A DNA stretch of 64,000 nt from DAHUXD01 sp963736455 (GTDB lineage Bacteria; Acidobacteriota; Thermoanaerobaculia; UBA5066; Gp7-AA6). The translations under genes and the position numbers were made by a program. Of this stretch, positions 48,398 through 56,727 are shown piece after piece (positions within the stretch are counted from its first letter, which is position 1; each line of letters opens with the position of its first letter). The stretch lies in NCBI GenBank assembly GCA_963736455.1, contig CAVTON010000002.1:496001-560000 (forward strand). Direction: 5' to 3'. The notes beneath the pieces were generated by a model. It saw nothing but the letters and a program-made list of their open reading frames with translations, had not been told where the DNA came from and did not search any database.

Positions 48398-49171
48398 GTG
48401 CGCGTCACGATCCTCGCGTCCGGCTCCGGCGGCAACGCCTGTGTCGTCGAGGCGGGACGAACGCGCGTGCTGGTCGATGCGGGCCTCTCCGCCCGCGAGA
48501 TCGAGCGGCGGATGGAGCGGCGGGGCATCGCGGCGGAGACGATCACGGCGCTCCTCCTGACGCACGAGCACAACGACCACTCGAGCGGGGCTCCGGTCTT
48601 CGTCCGGCGCTGGGACTGCCCGGTGTATGCCACGGCGGGCACGGCGGCGGCGATCGGGCTCGAGGGCGACCTCTTCACTCCGTACGTCCGCGTCTATCCG
48701 GCGCGGGACGAGCGCATCGGCGAGATCGGGTTTCGGGCCTTCGCTACGCCGCACGACGCCGCGGAGTCGGTCGCCTACGCGTTCGAATCGGACGACGGCG
48801 CCCGCATGGTCGTCGCGTCGGATCTCGGCCGCGCGGAGGAGCCCTTCGTCGACTTCCTGCGGCACGCGACGACGCTGATGGTCGAGATGAACCACGACGA
48901 GGACATGCTCCGCGACGGTCCTTATACCTGGCCCCTGAAGAAGCGGATCTCGGGCGGTTTCGGCCACCTCTCCAACGCGCAGTCGGCCGGAGCGATGTTT
49001 CGGGCCGTCGGGCCCCGGCTGCGGAGGATCGTCGCGACGCACCTCTCCCGGACCAACAACACCCCGGAGATCGTCGGGGCGATGCTGACGCGGCTCGTCG
49101 AGCGGTCCGGCTGCGGCGTCCCGTTCTCGATCGCCGATCAGATTCAGGGCCTGGAGGCATTCGACGCATGA
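48398..49171 (+). CDS. MBL-fold metallo-hydrolase (YycJ-like)
   Basis: The 257-residue enzyme has the metallo-beta-lactamase metal motif LLLTHEHNDHSSG, a His in FATPHDAAESVAY, an Asp in VVASDLG and a His in ATHLSRTNN. The opening VTILASGSGGNACVVEAG is typical of YycJ/WalJ-type phosphodiesterases. There is no signal peptide, so it is cytoplasmic; nuclease activity is inferred from the family. Its stop overlaps the purS ATG (ATGA). Confidence 0.9.
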   Translation: MRVTILASGSGGNACVVEAGRTRVLVDAGLSAREIERRMERRGIAAETITALLLTHEHNDHSSGAPVFVRRWDCPVYATAGTAAAIGLEGDLFTPYVRVYPARDERIGEIGFRAFATPHDAAESVAYAFESDDGARMVVASDLGRAEEPFVDFLRHATTLMVEMNHDEDMLRDGPYTWPLKKRISGGFGHLSNAQSAGAMFRAVGPRLRRIVATHLSRTNNTPEIVGAMLTRLVERSGCGVPFSIADQIQGLEAFDA

Positions 49172-49410
49172 AGGTGGAGGTCCGGGTCTATCCGAAGGAA
49201 GGCGTCCTCGATCCGCAGGGCAAGGCCATCGCCGCGGCCCTGGGCCGGCTCGGCCACGGCGCGGTGCGCGAGGTGCGCGCCGGCAAGGTCTTCTTCATCG
49301 AAATCGCCGGCTCGGACGCGCGGGCGGCGGAGGCGGACGCGAAGAAGATGGCCGAGGAGCTGCTCGCCAACACCGTCATCGAGGGCTTCGACGTGCGGGT
49401 GGTGGCCTGA
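49168..49410 (+). CDS. purS: Phosphoribosylformylglycinamidine synthase subunit PurS
   Basis: This 80-residue subunit bridges PurQ and PurL in the purine enzyme that makes FGAM from FGAR. The typical VEVRVYPKEGVLDPQGKAI start, GHGAVREVRAGKVF and C-terminal ANTVIEGFDVRVV are present. It overlaps the MBL-fold gene and is separated from purQ by one base. The expected purL partner is 13 kb away at 63135. Confidence 0.95.
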   Translation: MKVEVRVYPKEGVLDPQGKAIAAALGRLGHGAVREVRAGKVFFIEIAGSDARAAEADAKKMAEELLANTVIEGFDVRVVA

Positions 49411-49411
49411 C

Positions 49412-50107
49412 GTGAAGTTCGGAATCGTCGTCTTCCCGGGATCCAACTGCGACGAGGACTGCCACCACGTCGCGAAGGATCTGCTCGGCTGCGAGGCCGA
49501 CTTCATCTGGCATCACGAGCGGGACCTCAAGGGCGCGGACGCCGTCATCCTTCCCGGCGGCTTCGCCTACGGCGACTACCTGCGCGCGGGGGCGCTGGCG
49601 CGCTTCTCGCCGGTCATGGAGAGAGTGGCCGAGTTCGCGAGGAAGGGCGGAGCGGTCCTCGGCATCTGCAACGGCTTCCAGGTCCTCCTCGAGGCGGGGC
49701 TGCTGCCGGGCGCGATGCAGATCAATCGCGGGCTGCGCTACGTGTGCCGCGACGTGACGATGCGCGTCGAGAACGACCAGACGCCTTTCACCTCGCTCTA
49801 TCCGAAGGGCAGCCTGGTGACGATGCCCATCGGCCACATGGAAGGCAACTACACGGCGCCCCCGGAGACCCTCGACGCGCTCGAGCGCGAGGGGCGGGTC
49901 GTCTTTCGTTACTGCGACGCCGAGGGCCGCGTCGTCGACTCCGCGAATCCGAACGGCGCCGCGCGCGGCATCGCGGGCATCTGCAACCGCGAGGGCAACG
50001 TCGTCGGCCTCATGCCTCACCCCGACCGCTGCTCGGAATCGCTCCTCGGCAACGACCAGGGGATCCGGATGTTCGAGTCCGCGGTCGCGGCGCTGGCGAC
50101 CCGCTGA
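49412..50107 (+). CDS. purQ: Phosphoribosylformylglycinamidine synthase glutaminase subunit PurQ
   Basis: The 231-residue class I amidotransferase supplies ammonia from glutamine to PurL. The nucleophile is Cys86 in GICNGFQ, with the His of the LMPHPDRCSE motif at the C-terminus. Residues FPGSNCDEDC and PGGFAYGDYLRAGA are diagnostic of PurQ. Its stop is only one base from the stop of the converging propeller gene, so there is no room for a terminator between them. Confidence 0.96.
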   Translation: MKFGIVVFPGSNCDEDCHHVAKDLLGCEADFIWHHERDLKGADAVILPGGFAYGDYLRAGALARFSPVMERVAEFARKGGAVLGICNGFQVLLEAGLLPGAMQINRGLRYVCRDVTMRVENDQTPFTSLYPKGSLVTMPIGHMEGNYTAPPETLDALEREGRVVFRYCDAEGRVVDSANPNGAARGIAGICNREGNVVGLMPHPDRCSESLLGNDQGIRMFESAVAALATR

Positions 50108-50108
50108 T

Positions 50109-52823
50109 TCACTGTCCGGATCCTCCGGACGCATCGGTGAATGCCCGGGTATCGGCGCCGCCGCAGAACGGCGTCGCGCTTTCGTAAGTCTGGACCTCGC
50201 CGGTCACCGAATCCGTGACCGTGAGCGTGTAGTCGAGGCTCGTCAGGCCGGTGTGAAAGAACCAGAAGTTGCCGTTGACGGGGCGCCCGTCGATCATCTT
50301 GACGACGACCTCGGGGAATTGAGGATCTCCGCTCACTTCGGGCAGGCTGAAGAATCCGAATTGATCCCCCGAGGCCATGGCGGTGCCGTGAATGATGGCC
50401 TCCGAGCCGGGCCGGTGCGCGTCGAGGGTGACCGAGAATCGACCGCCGAGCAGCGACAGCCCGGCGGCTCCGGCCTTCGGCGCGTCCTGCAGCAGCATCG
50501 CTTCGCCCGACGCCGCCTGGGCGATGTGAAATCCGCCGCAGAAGGGCGCATCCGCCTTGCTGGTGTACGACTCCGTTTGTCCGGTCGCGGTGTCGGTCAC
50601 CGTGAGAACGTAGGGAAGGGTCGTCAGGCTGGAGTAGAAGATCGGAGGGCCGCTCGCACCGAAGGTCCCTTCGGGAAGCATCTTGACGACGACCTCGGGC
50701 AGGTCGGGATTGCCGGTGGCGAAAGGCAGGGCGAAATACCCGGACCGGTCGCCCAGGAGCCGCGCGACTCCCGGAACCCACCCACTGCTTCCGGGCAGCG
50801 TGGCGACCAGATCGACCGCGTAACGGTTGCCGACGAGGCAGAGGCGCGATGAGCTCGGGGCACACGCGGATGCGGGAGCGTCGGCCTGGAGATCGAGCTC
50901 AAAGACGCCGACTCCCGCCGTGCCGGCATACAGTCGCCGGCCGTCGGGCGAAATGACCAGCGCGTCGGTCTGAAGCGGCGCCAAGCCGTTCGAGAACGGC
51001 TGCCAGGTCTGAGCGCCGTCTGCGCTTCGAAAAACACCATCGAGCGTGGCGCAGTACAGGACGCCGGAGTGGACCGGGTCGGCGACGATCTGGAGAACCT
51101 GGCTATAGAGGATCAAGCCCGCGAAGGCAGCGGGGTTGGGCAGACCCTGCCTCGCGCTCGCCCAGGTCGCTCCGCCGTCCGTGCTGCGGTACACGCCGTC
51201 CGCGCCGGCGTAGAGGACGCCATCCTGAAAGGGATCGGCGGTGATCGCGTAGACCGCACCGCCGAACTCGTGAGAGTTCTTCGTGAAGCTCGCGCCGTCG
51301 TCGTGGCTGACGAAGATCGAGCCGTCATAGCTCTGGGGGTAGCTGAAGTCCACGTCCCAATAGGACCCGGCGTAGATCGTGCCCGGGTGCCGCTCGTCGA
51401 TGAGAATGCTGAAGATCGCTTGTGAGATCGAAGCCGGCGCCCAGGTTTTCGCGCCGTCGTCGCTCCGGAAGAGTCCCCCGGAGCCCGCCCAGACCCGCTG
51501 AGGCGTGTCGAGATCGAGTGCGAGCACGTTCAACGACTGTTCGACCTCTGGTAGGGAGGAAGACGCCCAGGTCTGGCCGCCGTCGTCGGTTCGGAAGACC
51601 GCTGACCAGCCCGCGTACATCGTCGTCGGATGATCTGGATCGATCGCCAGGGCATCGACGCCGATCGGGCCCCCGTTACCCCCCGCCGAGGACCAGGAGA
51701 GGCCGGCGTCGGCGGAACGGAAGAGCCCAGGCCCGGATCCCCAATTGCCGATGCCGCCGGTCCAAACCGTCGAAGGATCTTGCGGGTCGAGCGCGAGCGC
51801 GCCGATCCAGATCGACTGCAGTCCAGCGCTGCTGGACGTCCAGCTGTCTCCACGGTCCTGGCTCCGAAAAACCTGCGTATCCGTCCCGGCGAGCACGAGC
51901 GATCCGGAGGCATCGGAGGCGAGGGCCGGCAGACGGCCGTCGACGCCCTCGCCGGCCGGCGTCCATGTGGCTCCACCGTCCCGGCTGAGAAACACCCCCT
52001 CGAGGGACGAGACGAGGAGGCGCGGGGTCGCCGGACCGTCGCCCGGGACCTCGATGATGCGGGAGTCGTAGTAGGGAGCCAGGCTCGTCGAGCATGTCCA
52101 GGTGGCCGCCGAATCCGCGCTTCGGCAGAAGCCCGCCGATCCCGCTGCGTACACGACCCCGGCAGCCGAGCCGACCGCGACGGAGGTGATGGAGCGGAAC
52201 CCGGCGGTTCCCCCCGGCTGCACGCTGCTCCAGGCCCGGCCCCCATCCGCGCTCTTGTAGAAGTTGTCGGCGGTCAGGATGTAGACCGCGTCGGAACTGA
52301 CGGCGAGGGCCAGAGGAGGTTCGTTGACGGGGGGCGTCCAGACGGTCTGCCAGTCCGCGCCCGCGTCGGTCGACTTCCAGATGCTTCCGTCGGACGCAGA
52401 CCCGACGTAGACGGTCGAAGAGTGTAGAGGGTCGATGCCCACGACGATCGCCGCATCCTGGCCGGGAACGCTCGACCAGGTTTGCCCCGAGTCCTGTGAA
52501 ACGTAGAGGTTTGGAGCTGGCCAGACCGCGGAGGCCAGCGCAAAGACGGCGGCCGAGCCGGGGCGAGCCGCGACCTGGAGGATCGAAACGCCCCCAAGTC
52601 CGGACGGCTGCCAGGTCGCGCCGTGGTCGCTCGAGCGGAAGACGCCGTTCAGCGTGGCCGCGTAGGCCACCGAGCCGGCGATGGCCAGGTCGTTGATCCA
52701 TCCGACGTCGGTGGGTCCGTGAGAGACCCACGCGTTCTCCTGGGCCGGCGCGAGAGCCGCCAGGGTCGTCAGGGCGACTGCCGAAATCGCATTCCGAAGG
52801 GGAACCGGGAACATGGGACGCAT
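50109..52823 (-). CDS. Secreted Asp-box beta-propeller protein, paralogue 1
   Basis: The 904-residue protein has a signal peptide (VPLRNAISAVALTTLAALAPAQ). The mature part has about thirteen Asp-box motifs, including SSDHGATW, SQDSGQTW, STDAGADW, SRDGGATW, SADAGLSW, STDGGATW and SADGAQTW. This is a Vps10/sialidase-like propeller of about 620 residues. The last 245 residues are two copies of a beta module, each with a VVVKM centre and an FCGG end. Its C-terminal DNA is nearly identical to that of the two upstream paralogues. No catalytic site is recognised; binding outside the cell is likely. It converges with purQ. Confidence 0.88.
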   Translation of the reverse strand: MRPMFPVPLRNAISAVALTTLAALAPAQENAWVSHGPTDVGWINDLAIAGSVAYAATLNGVFRSSDHGATWQPSGLGGVSILQVAARPGSAAVFALASAVWPAPNLYVSQDSGQTWSSVPGQDAAIVVGIDPLHSSTVYVGSASDGSIWKSTDAGADWQTVWTPPVNEPPLALAVSSDAVYILTADNFYKSADGGRAWSSVQPGGTAGFRSITSVAVGSAAGVVYAAGSAGFCRSADSAATWTCSTSLAPYYDSRIIEVPGDGPATPRLLVSSLEGVFLSRDGGATWTPAGEGVDGRLPALASDASGSLVLAGTDTQVFRSQDRGDSWTSSSAGLQSIWIGALALDPQDPSTVWTGGIGNWGSGPGLFRSADAGLSWSSAGGNGGPIGVDALAIDPDHPTTMYAGWSAVFRTDDGGQTWASSSLPEVEQSLNVLALDLDTPQRVWAGSGGLFRSDDGAKTWAPASISQAIFSILIDERHPGTIYAGSYWDVDFSYPQSYDGSIFVSHDDGASFTKNSHEFGGAVYAITADPFQDGVLYAGADGVYRSTDGGATWASARQGLPNPAAFAGLILYSQVLQIVADPVHSGVLYCATLDGVFRSADGAQTWQPFSNGLAPLQTDALVISPDGRRLYAGTAGVGVFELDLQADAPASACAPSSSRLCLVGNRYAVDLVATLPGSSGWVPGVARLLGDRSGYFALPFATGNPDLPEVVVKMLPEGTFGASGPPIFYSSLTTLPYVLTVTDTATGQTESYTSKADAPFCGGFHIAQAASGEAMLLQDAPKAGAAGLSLLGGRFSVTLDAHRPGSEAIIHGTAMASGDQFGFFSLPEVSGDPQFPEVVVKMIDGRPVNGNFWFFHTGLTSLDYTLTVTDSVTGEVQTYESATPFCGGADTRAFTDASGGSGQ
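50155..51000 (-). repeat. Homogenised 3' block of paralogue 1
   Basis: This stretch of about 850 bp is almost base-for-base the same as 53999-54850 in paralogue 2, and about 440 bp of it matches 56912-57357 in paralogue 3. The upstream propeller regions are visibly more diverged, so the block points to recent gene conversion or selection on the C-terminal modules. Confidence 0.8.
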
Positions 52824-52878
52824 GATCTCCTCCTCGTAGCCTCCGGTTTCAATCGGTGGCCTACTGGACCTCGATGAA

Positions 52879-53952
52879 CTAGTGGACTGTAACGTCTGAT
52901 GTGGGAGTGATTCGTCTGGAAGGATCGAAGTACTTCCACTTCACGGTTTTGGGTGCCTGGTTGTAGTGACGGATGTAGCGCATGAGTTTTCGCTTCAGGT
53001 CTGGGACGGAAGTGAAGACGCCACGGGTGATGACGTCCCGCTCGATCTTGGCGAACCAGAGTTCCACCTGATTGAGCCAGGAGGAGTAGGTCGGAGTGAA
53101 GTGCATGTGGACGTTACGGTGACGTTGGAGGAAGTCGGCGACCTGGCCGGTTTTGTGCGCGGAGAGGTTGTCGGCGATCACGTGGATTTCTTTGCCTCGG
53201 GGCTGGTTGACGACGATATCGGTCAAGAAGGCGACGAACTCAGCCGAGGTGTGGCGGGCAGCCGTCTTGCCGAGGACTTCCCCGGTTCGAGTGTTGAAAG
53301 CCGCGTACAACGAGAGCGTGCCGTGCCGGTAGTACTCGAAGCCATGCCGTTCGGCGCGCCCTGGCGAGAGAGGCAACACGGGATCGAGCCGATCGAGTGC
53401 CTGGATGGCGGTTTTCTCATCGACACAGAACACCGCGGCATGCTGCGGCGGGTGCAGATAGAGCGCAAGGATGTCGGCGGCCTTTGTCTCGAAGTCGGGG
53501 TCATCGGAAGCCATGTACCGATCCAGCCGGTGCGGCTTGAGGCTGTGCCTGCGCCACACCCGGGCGATCATCATGTGAGACACCGAAAGCCGCTCGCCAA
53601 GCTTGCGGGTGCTCCAGTGCGTCGAACCGTCCGCGGGCTTGCGCTTGACGGTCCACTCGAGGATCCGAGCTTCCAGCTGCGGCGTCAGGATCTTTGCGCC
53701 TTGCCCGGCGTGGCGCGAGAACAGGCCCGCCAGCCGCTCGGCAACGAAACGCTTACTCCAGCGGTCGATAAACGCGTCGTTGCAGGCGAGCTTGTCGCGG
53801 ATCTCTGCCCAGGTGTCCCCGGCCTCGAGCCTCAGAATCAGCCGCGCGCGACGCGCATCGTCCGCTCGACCGGCCTGACTCGTCGCTCGCTGCGTCAGCT
53901 CCAACCGCTCGCCTTTCGACAAGGTAATCGTGCCGCTCATGCGCACGATCAT
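52879..53952 (-). CDS. IS630 family transposase
   Basis: The 357-residue DDE transposase has N-terminal helix-turn-helix domains (LTQRATSQAGRADDARRARL and a second near KLGERLSVSHMMIARVWRRH, both typical). The catalytic residues are in VFCVDEKTAI (Asp), VIADNLSAHK (Asp) and SWLNQVELWFAKIERD (Glu). It appears complete. Its TAG stop is formed by the TA target duplication plus the adjacent host base, so the frame depends on the insertion junction. Codon use and GC look slightly lower than in the neighbours. Confidence 0.95.
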   Translation of the reverse strand: MIVRMSGTITLSKGERLELTQRATSQAGRADDARRARLILRLEAGDTWAEIRDKLACNDAFIDRWSKRFVAERLAGLFSRHAGQGAKILTPQLEARILEWTVKRKPADGSTHWSTRKLGERLSVSHMMIARVWRRHSLKPHRLDRYMASDDPDFETKAADILALYLHPPQHAAVFCVDEKTAIQALDRLDPVLPLSPGRAERHGFEYYRHGTLSLYAAFNTRTGEVLGKTAARHTSAEFVAFLTDIVVNQPRGKEIHVIADNLSAHKTGQVADFLQRHRNVHMHFTPTYSSWLNQVELWFAKIERDVITRGVFTSVPDLKRKLMRYIRHYNQAPKTVKWKYFDPSRRITPTSDVTVH

Positions 53953-53981
53953 ACTGTCGTTTTAACTGTTACGGTTCACTA
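52880..53981 (-). mobile_element. IS630-type insertion sequence
   Basis: The element runs between two TA dinucleotides at 52880-52881 and 53980-53981, the target duplication typical of IS630. Inside the TAs the ends are imperfect inverted repeats: GTGGACTGTAAC on the left and GTGAACCGTAAC on the inverted right end. It sits at the stop codon of paralogue 2, between paralogues 2 and 1. Removing it restores a site reading AACTAGTCGC. Confidence 0.85.
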
Positions 53982-56690
53982 GTCGCTGAACGCGTGCGTG
54001 TCCGCGCCGCCGCAGAACGGCGTCGCGCTTTCGTAAGTCTGGACCTCGCCGGTCACCGAATCCGTGACCGTGAGCGTGTAGTCGAGGCTCGTCAGGCCGG
54101 TGTGAAAGAACCAGAAGTTGCCGTTGACGGGGCGCCCGTCGATCATCTTGACGACGATCTCGGGGAACTCCGGATCTCCGCTCACTTCGGGCAGGCTGAA
54201 GAATCCGAATTGATCCCCCGAGGTCATGGCGGTGCCGTGAAGGATGGCCGCCGAGCCGGGCCGGTGCGCGTCGAGGGTGACCGAGAAGCGACCGCCGAGC
54301 AGCGACAGCCCGGCGGCTCCGGCCTTCGGCGCGTCCTGCAGCAGCATCGCTTCGCCCGACGCCGCCTGGGCGATGTGAAATCCGCCGCAGAAGGGCGCAT
54401 CCGCCTTGCTGGTGTACGACTCCGTTTGTCCGGTCGTCGTGTCGGTCACCGTGAGAACGTAGGGAAGGGTCGTCAGGCTGGAGTAGAAGATCGGAGGGCC
54501 GCTCGCACCGAAGGTCCCTTCGGGAAGCATCTTGACGACGACCTCGGGCAGGTCGGGATTGCCGGTGGCGAAAGGCAGGGCGAAGTACCCGGACCGGTCG
54601 CCCAGGAGCCGCGCGACTCCCGGAACCCACCCACTGCTTCCGGGCAGCGTGGCGACCAGATCGACCGCGTAACGGTTGCCGACGAGGCAGAGGCGCGATG
54701 AGCTCGGGGCACACGCGGATGCGGGAGCGTCGGCCTGGAGATCGAGCTCAAAGACGCCGACTCCCGCCGTGCCGGCATACAGTCGCCGGCCGTCGGGCGA
54801 AATGACCAGCGCGTCGGTTTGAAGCGGCGCCAAGCCGTTCGAGAACGGCTGCCAGGTCTGAGCGCCGTCGGCCGTTCGAAAGACACCGTTGAGGGTGGCG
54901 CAGTACAGGACGCCGGGGCGGACCGGGTCGGCGACGATCTGGAGGACCTGGCTGTAAAGGCTCCCGAAGCCCGCGAACGCGGGCAGGCCCTGCCTCGTGC
55001 TCGCCCAGGTCGCGCCGCCGTCCGTGCTGGTGTAGACGCCGTCCGCGCCGGCGTAGAGGACGCCGTCCTGAAAGGGATCGGCGGTGATCGCGTAGACGGG
55101 CATACCGAACTGGTAGGAGTCCTTGGTGAAGCTCGCACCGTCGTCGTGGCTGACGAAGATCGAGCCGCCGTAGCTTGTGGGGTAGTCGACCCCGACGTCC
55201 CAATAGGAACCGGCGTAGATCGTGCCCGGGTGTCGCTCGTCGATGAGAATGCTGAAGATCGCTTGTGAGATCGAAGTCGGCTCCCAGGTTTGTGCGCCGT
55301 CGTCGCTCCGGAAGAGTCCCCCGGCGCCTGCCCAGACCCGCTGAGGCGTGTCGGGATCGAGCGCGAGGGCATTGAGACCTTGCTCGGGCGCGGGAGGAAA
55401 GGAAGAGGAAGCCCAGGTCTGGCCGCCATCCTCGGTACGGAAGACGCTCGACTCGCCGGCGTACATCGTCGAAGGGTGATTCGGGTCGATCGCCAGGGCA
55501 TAGAGGCCTTGCGGTCCCCCGGCACCGGTCGCCGGGGACCACGAGAGGCCGGCGTCTGCAGAACGGAAGAGACCGGGGCCCGAGCCCCAATTGCCGGTGC
55601 CGCCGGCCCAGATCGTAGACGGCTCGTGCGGATCGAGGGCGAGGGCGCCGATCCGGATCGACTGCAGTCCTTCCCGGGACGGAATCCAGCTGTCGCCGCC
55701 GTCCGTGCTCCGGAAAACCTGCGTGTCGGTTCCGGCCAACACCAGCGATCCGGAGGCGTTCGACGAGAGCACCGGAGAATACGCGGACGCGAGGCTTCCC
55801 GCGGCCGGCCTCCAGGTCACCCCGCCGTCCTCACTGAGGAGCACACCGTTCGGTGAGGCGACGAGCAGGCGCGGGGTCGCGGCACCTCCGGTCGGGACTT
55901 CGAGGATGCGGGCGATGTAGTAGGTGGGCGGGTTCGACGTGCACGTCCAGGTCACCGCCGAGTCGGCTGTCCGGCAGAGGAATCCGCCGGAAGCCGCATA
56001 GACGACCCCCTCGGCCGCGCCGGCAGCGAGGGCGGTGGGCCCCCCGGGAGGAGGCGCGGCGGCGGTCCAGCTTACGCCGCCGTCCACGCTCTTGTAGAGA
56101 TTGCCGTAGGTCAACAGAAACACGGCACCGGCATTGAAGGCGAACGCTTGAGGACGGTCAGGGCTGATCGAGACCTGCTCCCAAGTCACTCCGGCATCCG
56201 TCGACTTCCAGATGCTCCCGTCGGACCCGGACCCGACATAGACGGTCGACGAGTGTTCGGGGTCGATACCCACGGCGATCGCCGAGTCCTGGCCGGGGAC
56301 GCTCGACCAGGTCTGGCCCGAGTCCCGCGAAACGTAGAGATTCGGAGATGGGTACACGCCGACCGCCAGGTACTCGGACAGATCTTCGGCGTTCATACTG
56401 CCTCGCGCGAACACCGCGGGAGCGCCCGGGCGCGCCGCGATCTGGATGATCGAAACGCCAGCCAGCCCCGCCTGTTTCCAGGTCGTGCCGCCGTCGTCGG
56501 AGCGGAAGACGCCGTTCAGCGTGGCGGCGTAGACCACCGCGTCGGCGATGGCGAGGTCGTTGACCCACCCGACATCCGTGGGTCCGTGAGAGACCCACGC
56601 GTTCTCCTGGGCCGGTGCGAGAGCCGCCAGCGTCGTCAGGACGATTGCCGAAATGGCATTCCGAAGCGGAACCAGGAACGTCGGACGCAT
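53979..56690 (-). CDS. Secreted Asp-box beta-propeller protein, paralogue 2
   Basis: The 903-residue protein has nearly the same signal peptide as paralogue 1 (VPLRNAISAIVLTTLAALAPAQ) and the same plan: about thirteen Asp-boxes (SDDGGTTW, SRDSGQTW, SEDGGVTW, STDGGDSW and others), then two C-terminal beta modules. It carries a small insertion (about residues 95-107) absent from paralogue 1. The protein ends AFSD, where paralogue 3 continues YWLEVQ. The sequence beyond the IS element still encodes FIEVQ, so the C-terminus has lost a few residues at the insertion site. Confidence 0.88.
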   Translation of the reverse strand: MRPTFLVPLRNAISAIVLTTLAALAPAQENAWVSHGPTDVGWVNDLAIADAVVYAATLNGVFRSDDGGTTWKQAGLAGVSIIQIAARPGAPAVFARGSMNAEDLSEYLAVGVYPSPNLYVSRDSGQTWSSVPGQDSAIAVGIDPEHSSTVYVGSGSDGSIWKSTDAGVTWEQVSISPDRPQAFAFNAGAVFLLTYGNLYKSVDGGVSWTAAAPPPGGPTALAAGAAEGVVYAASGGFLCRTADSAVTWTCTSNPPTYYIARILEVPTGGAATPRLLVASPNGVLLSEDGGVTWRPAAGSLASAYSPVLSSNASGSLVLAGTDTQVFRSTDGGDSWIPSREGLQSIRIGALALDPHEPSTIWAGGTGNWGSGPGLFRSADAGLSWSPATGAGGPQGLYALAIDPNHPSTMYAGESSVFRTEDGGQTWASSSFPPAPEQGLNALALDPDTPQRVWAGAGGLFRSDDGAQTWEPTSISQAIFSILIDERHPGTIYAGSYWDVGVDYPTSYGGSIFVSHDDGASFTKDSYQFGMPVYAITADPFQDGVLYAGADGVYTSTDGGATWASTRQGLPAFAGFGSLYSQVLQIVADPVRPGVLYCATLNGVFRTADGAQTWQPFSNGLAPLQTDALVISPDGRRLYAGTAGVGVFELDLQADAPASACAPSSSRLCLVGNRYAVDLVATLPGSSGWVPGVARLLGDRSGYFALPFATGNPDLPEVVVKMLPEGTFGASGPPIFYSSLTTLPYVLTVTDTTTGQTESYTSKADAPFCGGFHIAQAASGEAMLLQDAPKAGAAGLSLLGGRFSVTLDAHRPGSAAILHGTAMTSGDQFGFFSLPEVSGDPEFPEIVVKMIDGRPVNGNFWFFHTGLTSLDYTLTVTDSVTGEVQTYESATPFCGGADTHAFSD
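53999..54850 (-). repeat. Homogenised 3' block of paralogue 2
   Basis: The block matches 50155-51000 with only scattered single-base differences, far fewer than in the propeller-coding DNA just upstream. It encodes the twin C-terminal modules and the last Asp-boxes. Confidence 0.8.
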
Positions 56691-56727
56691 GATCCCTTCC
56701 TCGTAGACTCAGGTTTCAAGCGGTGGC

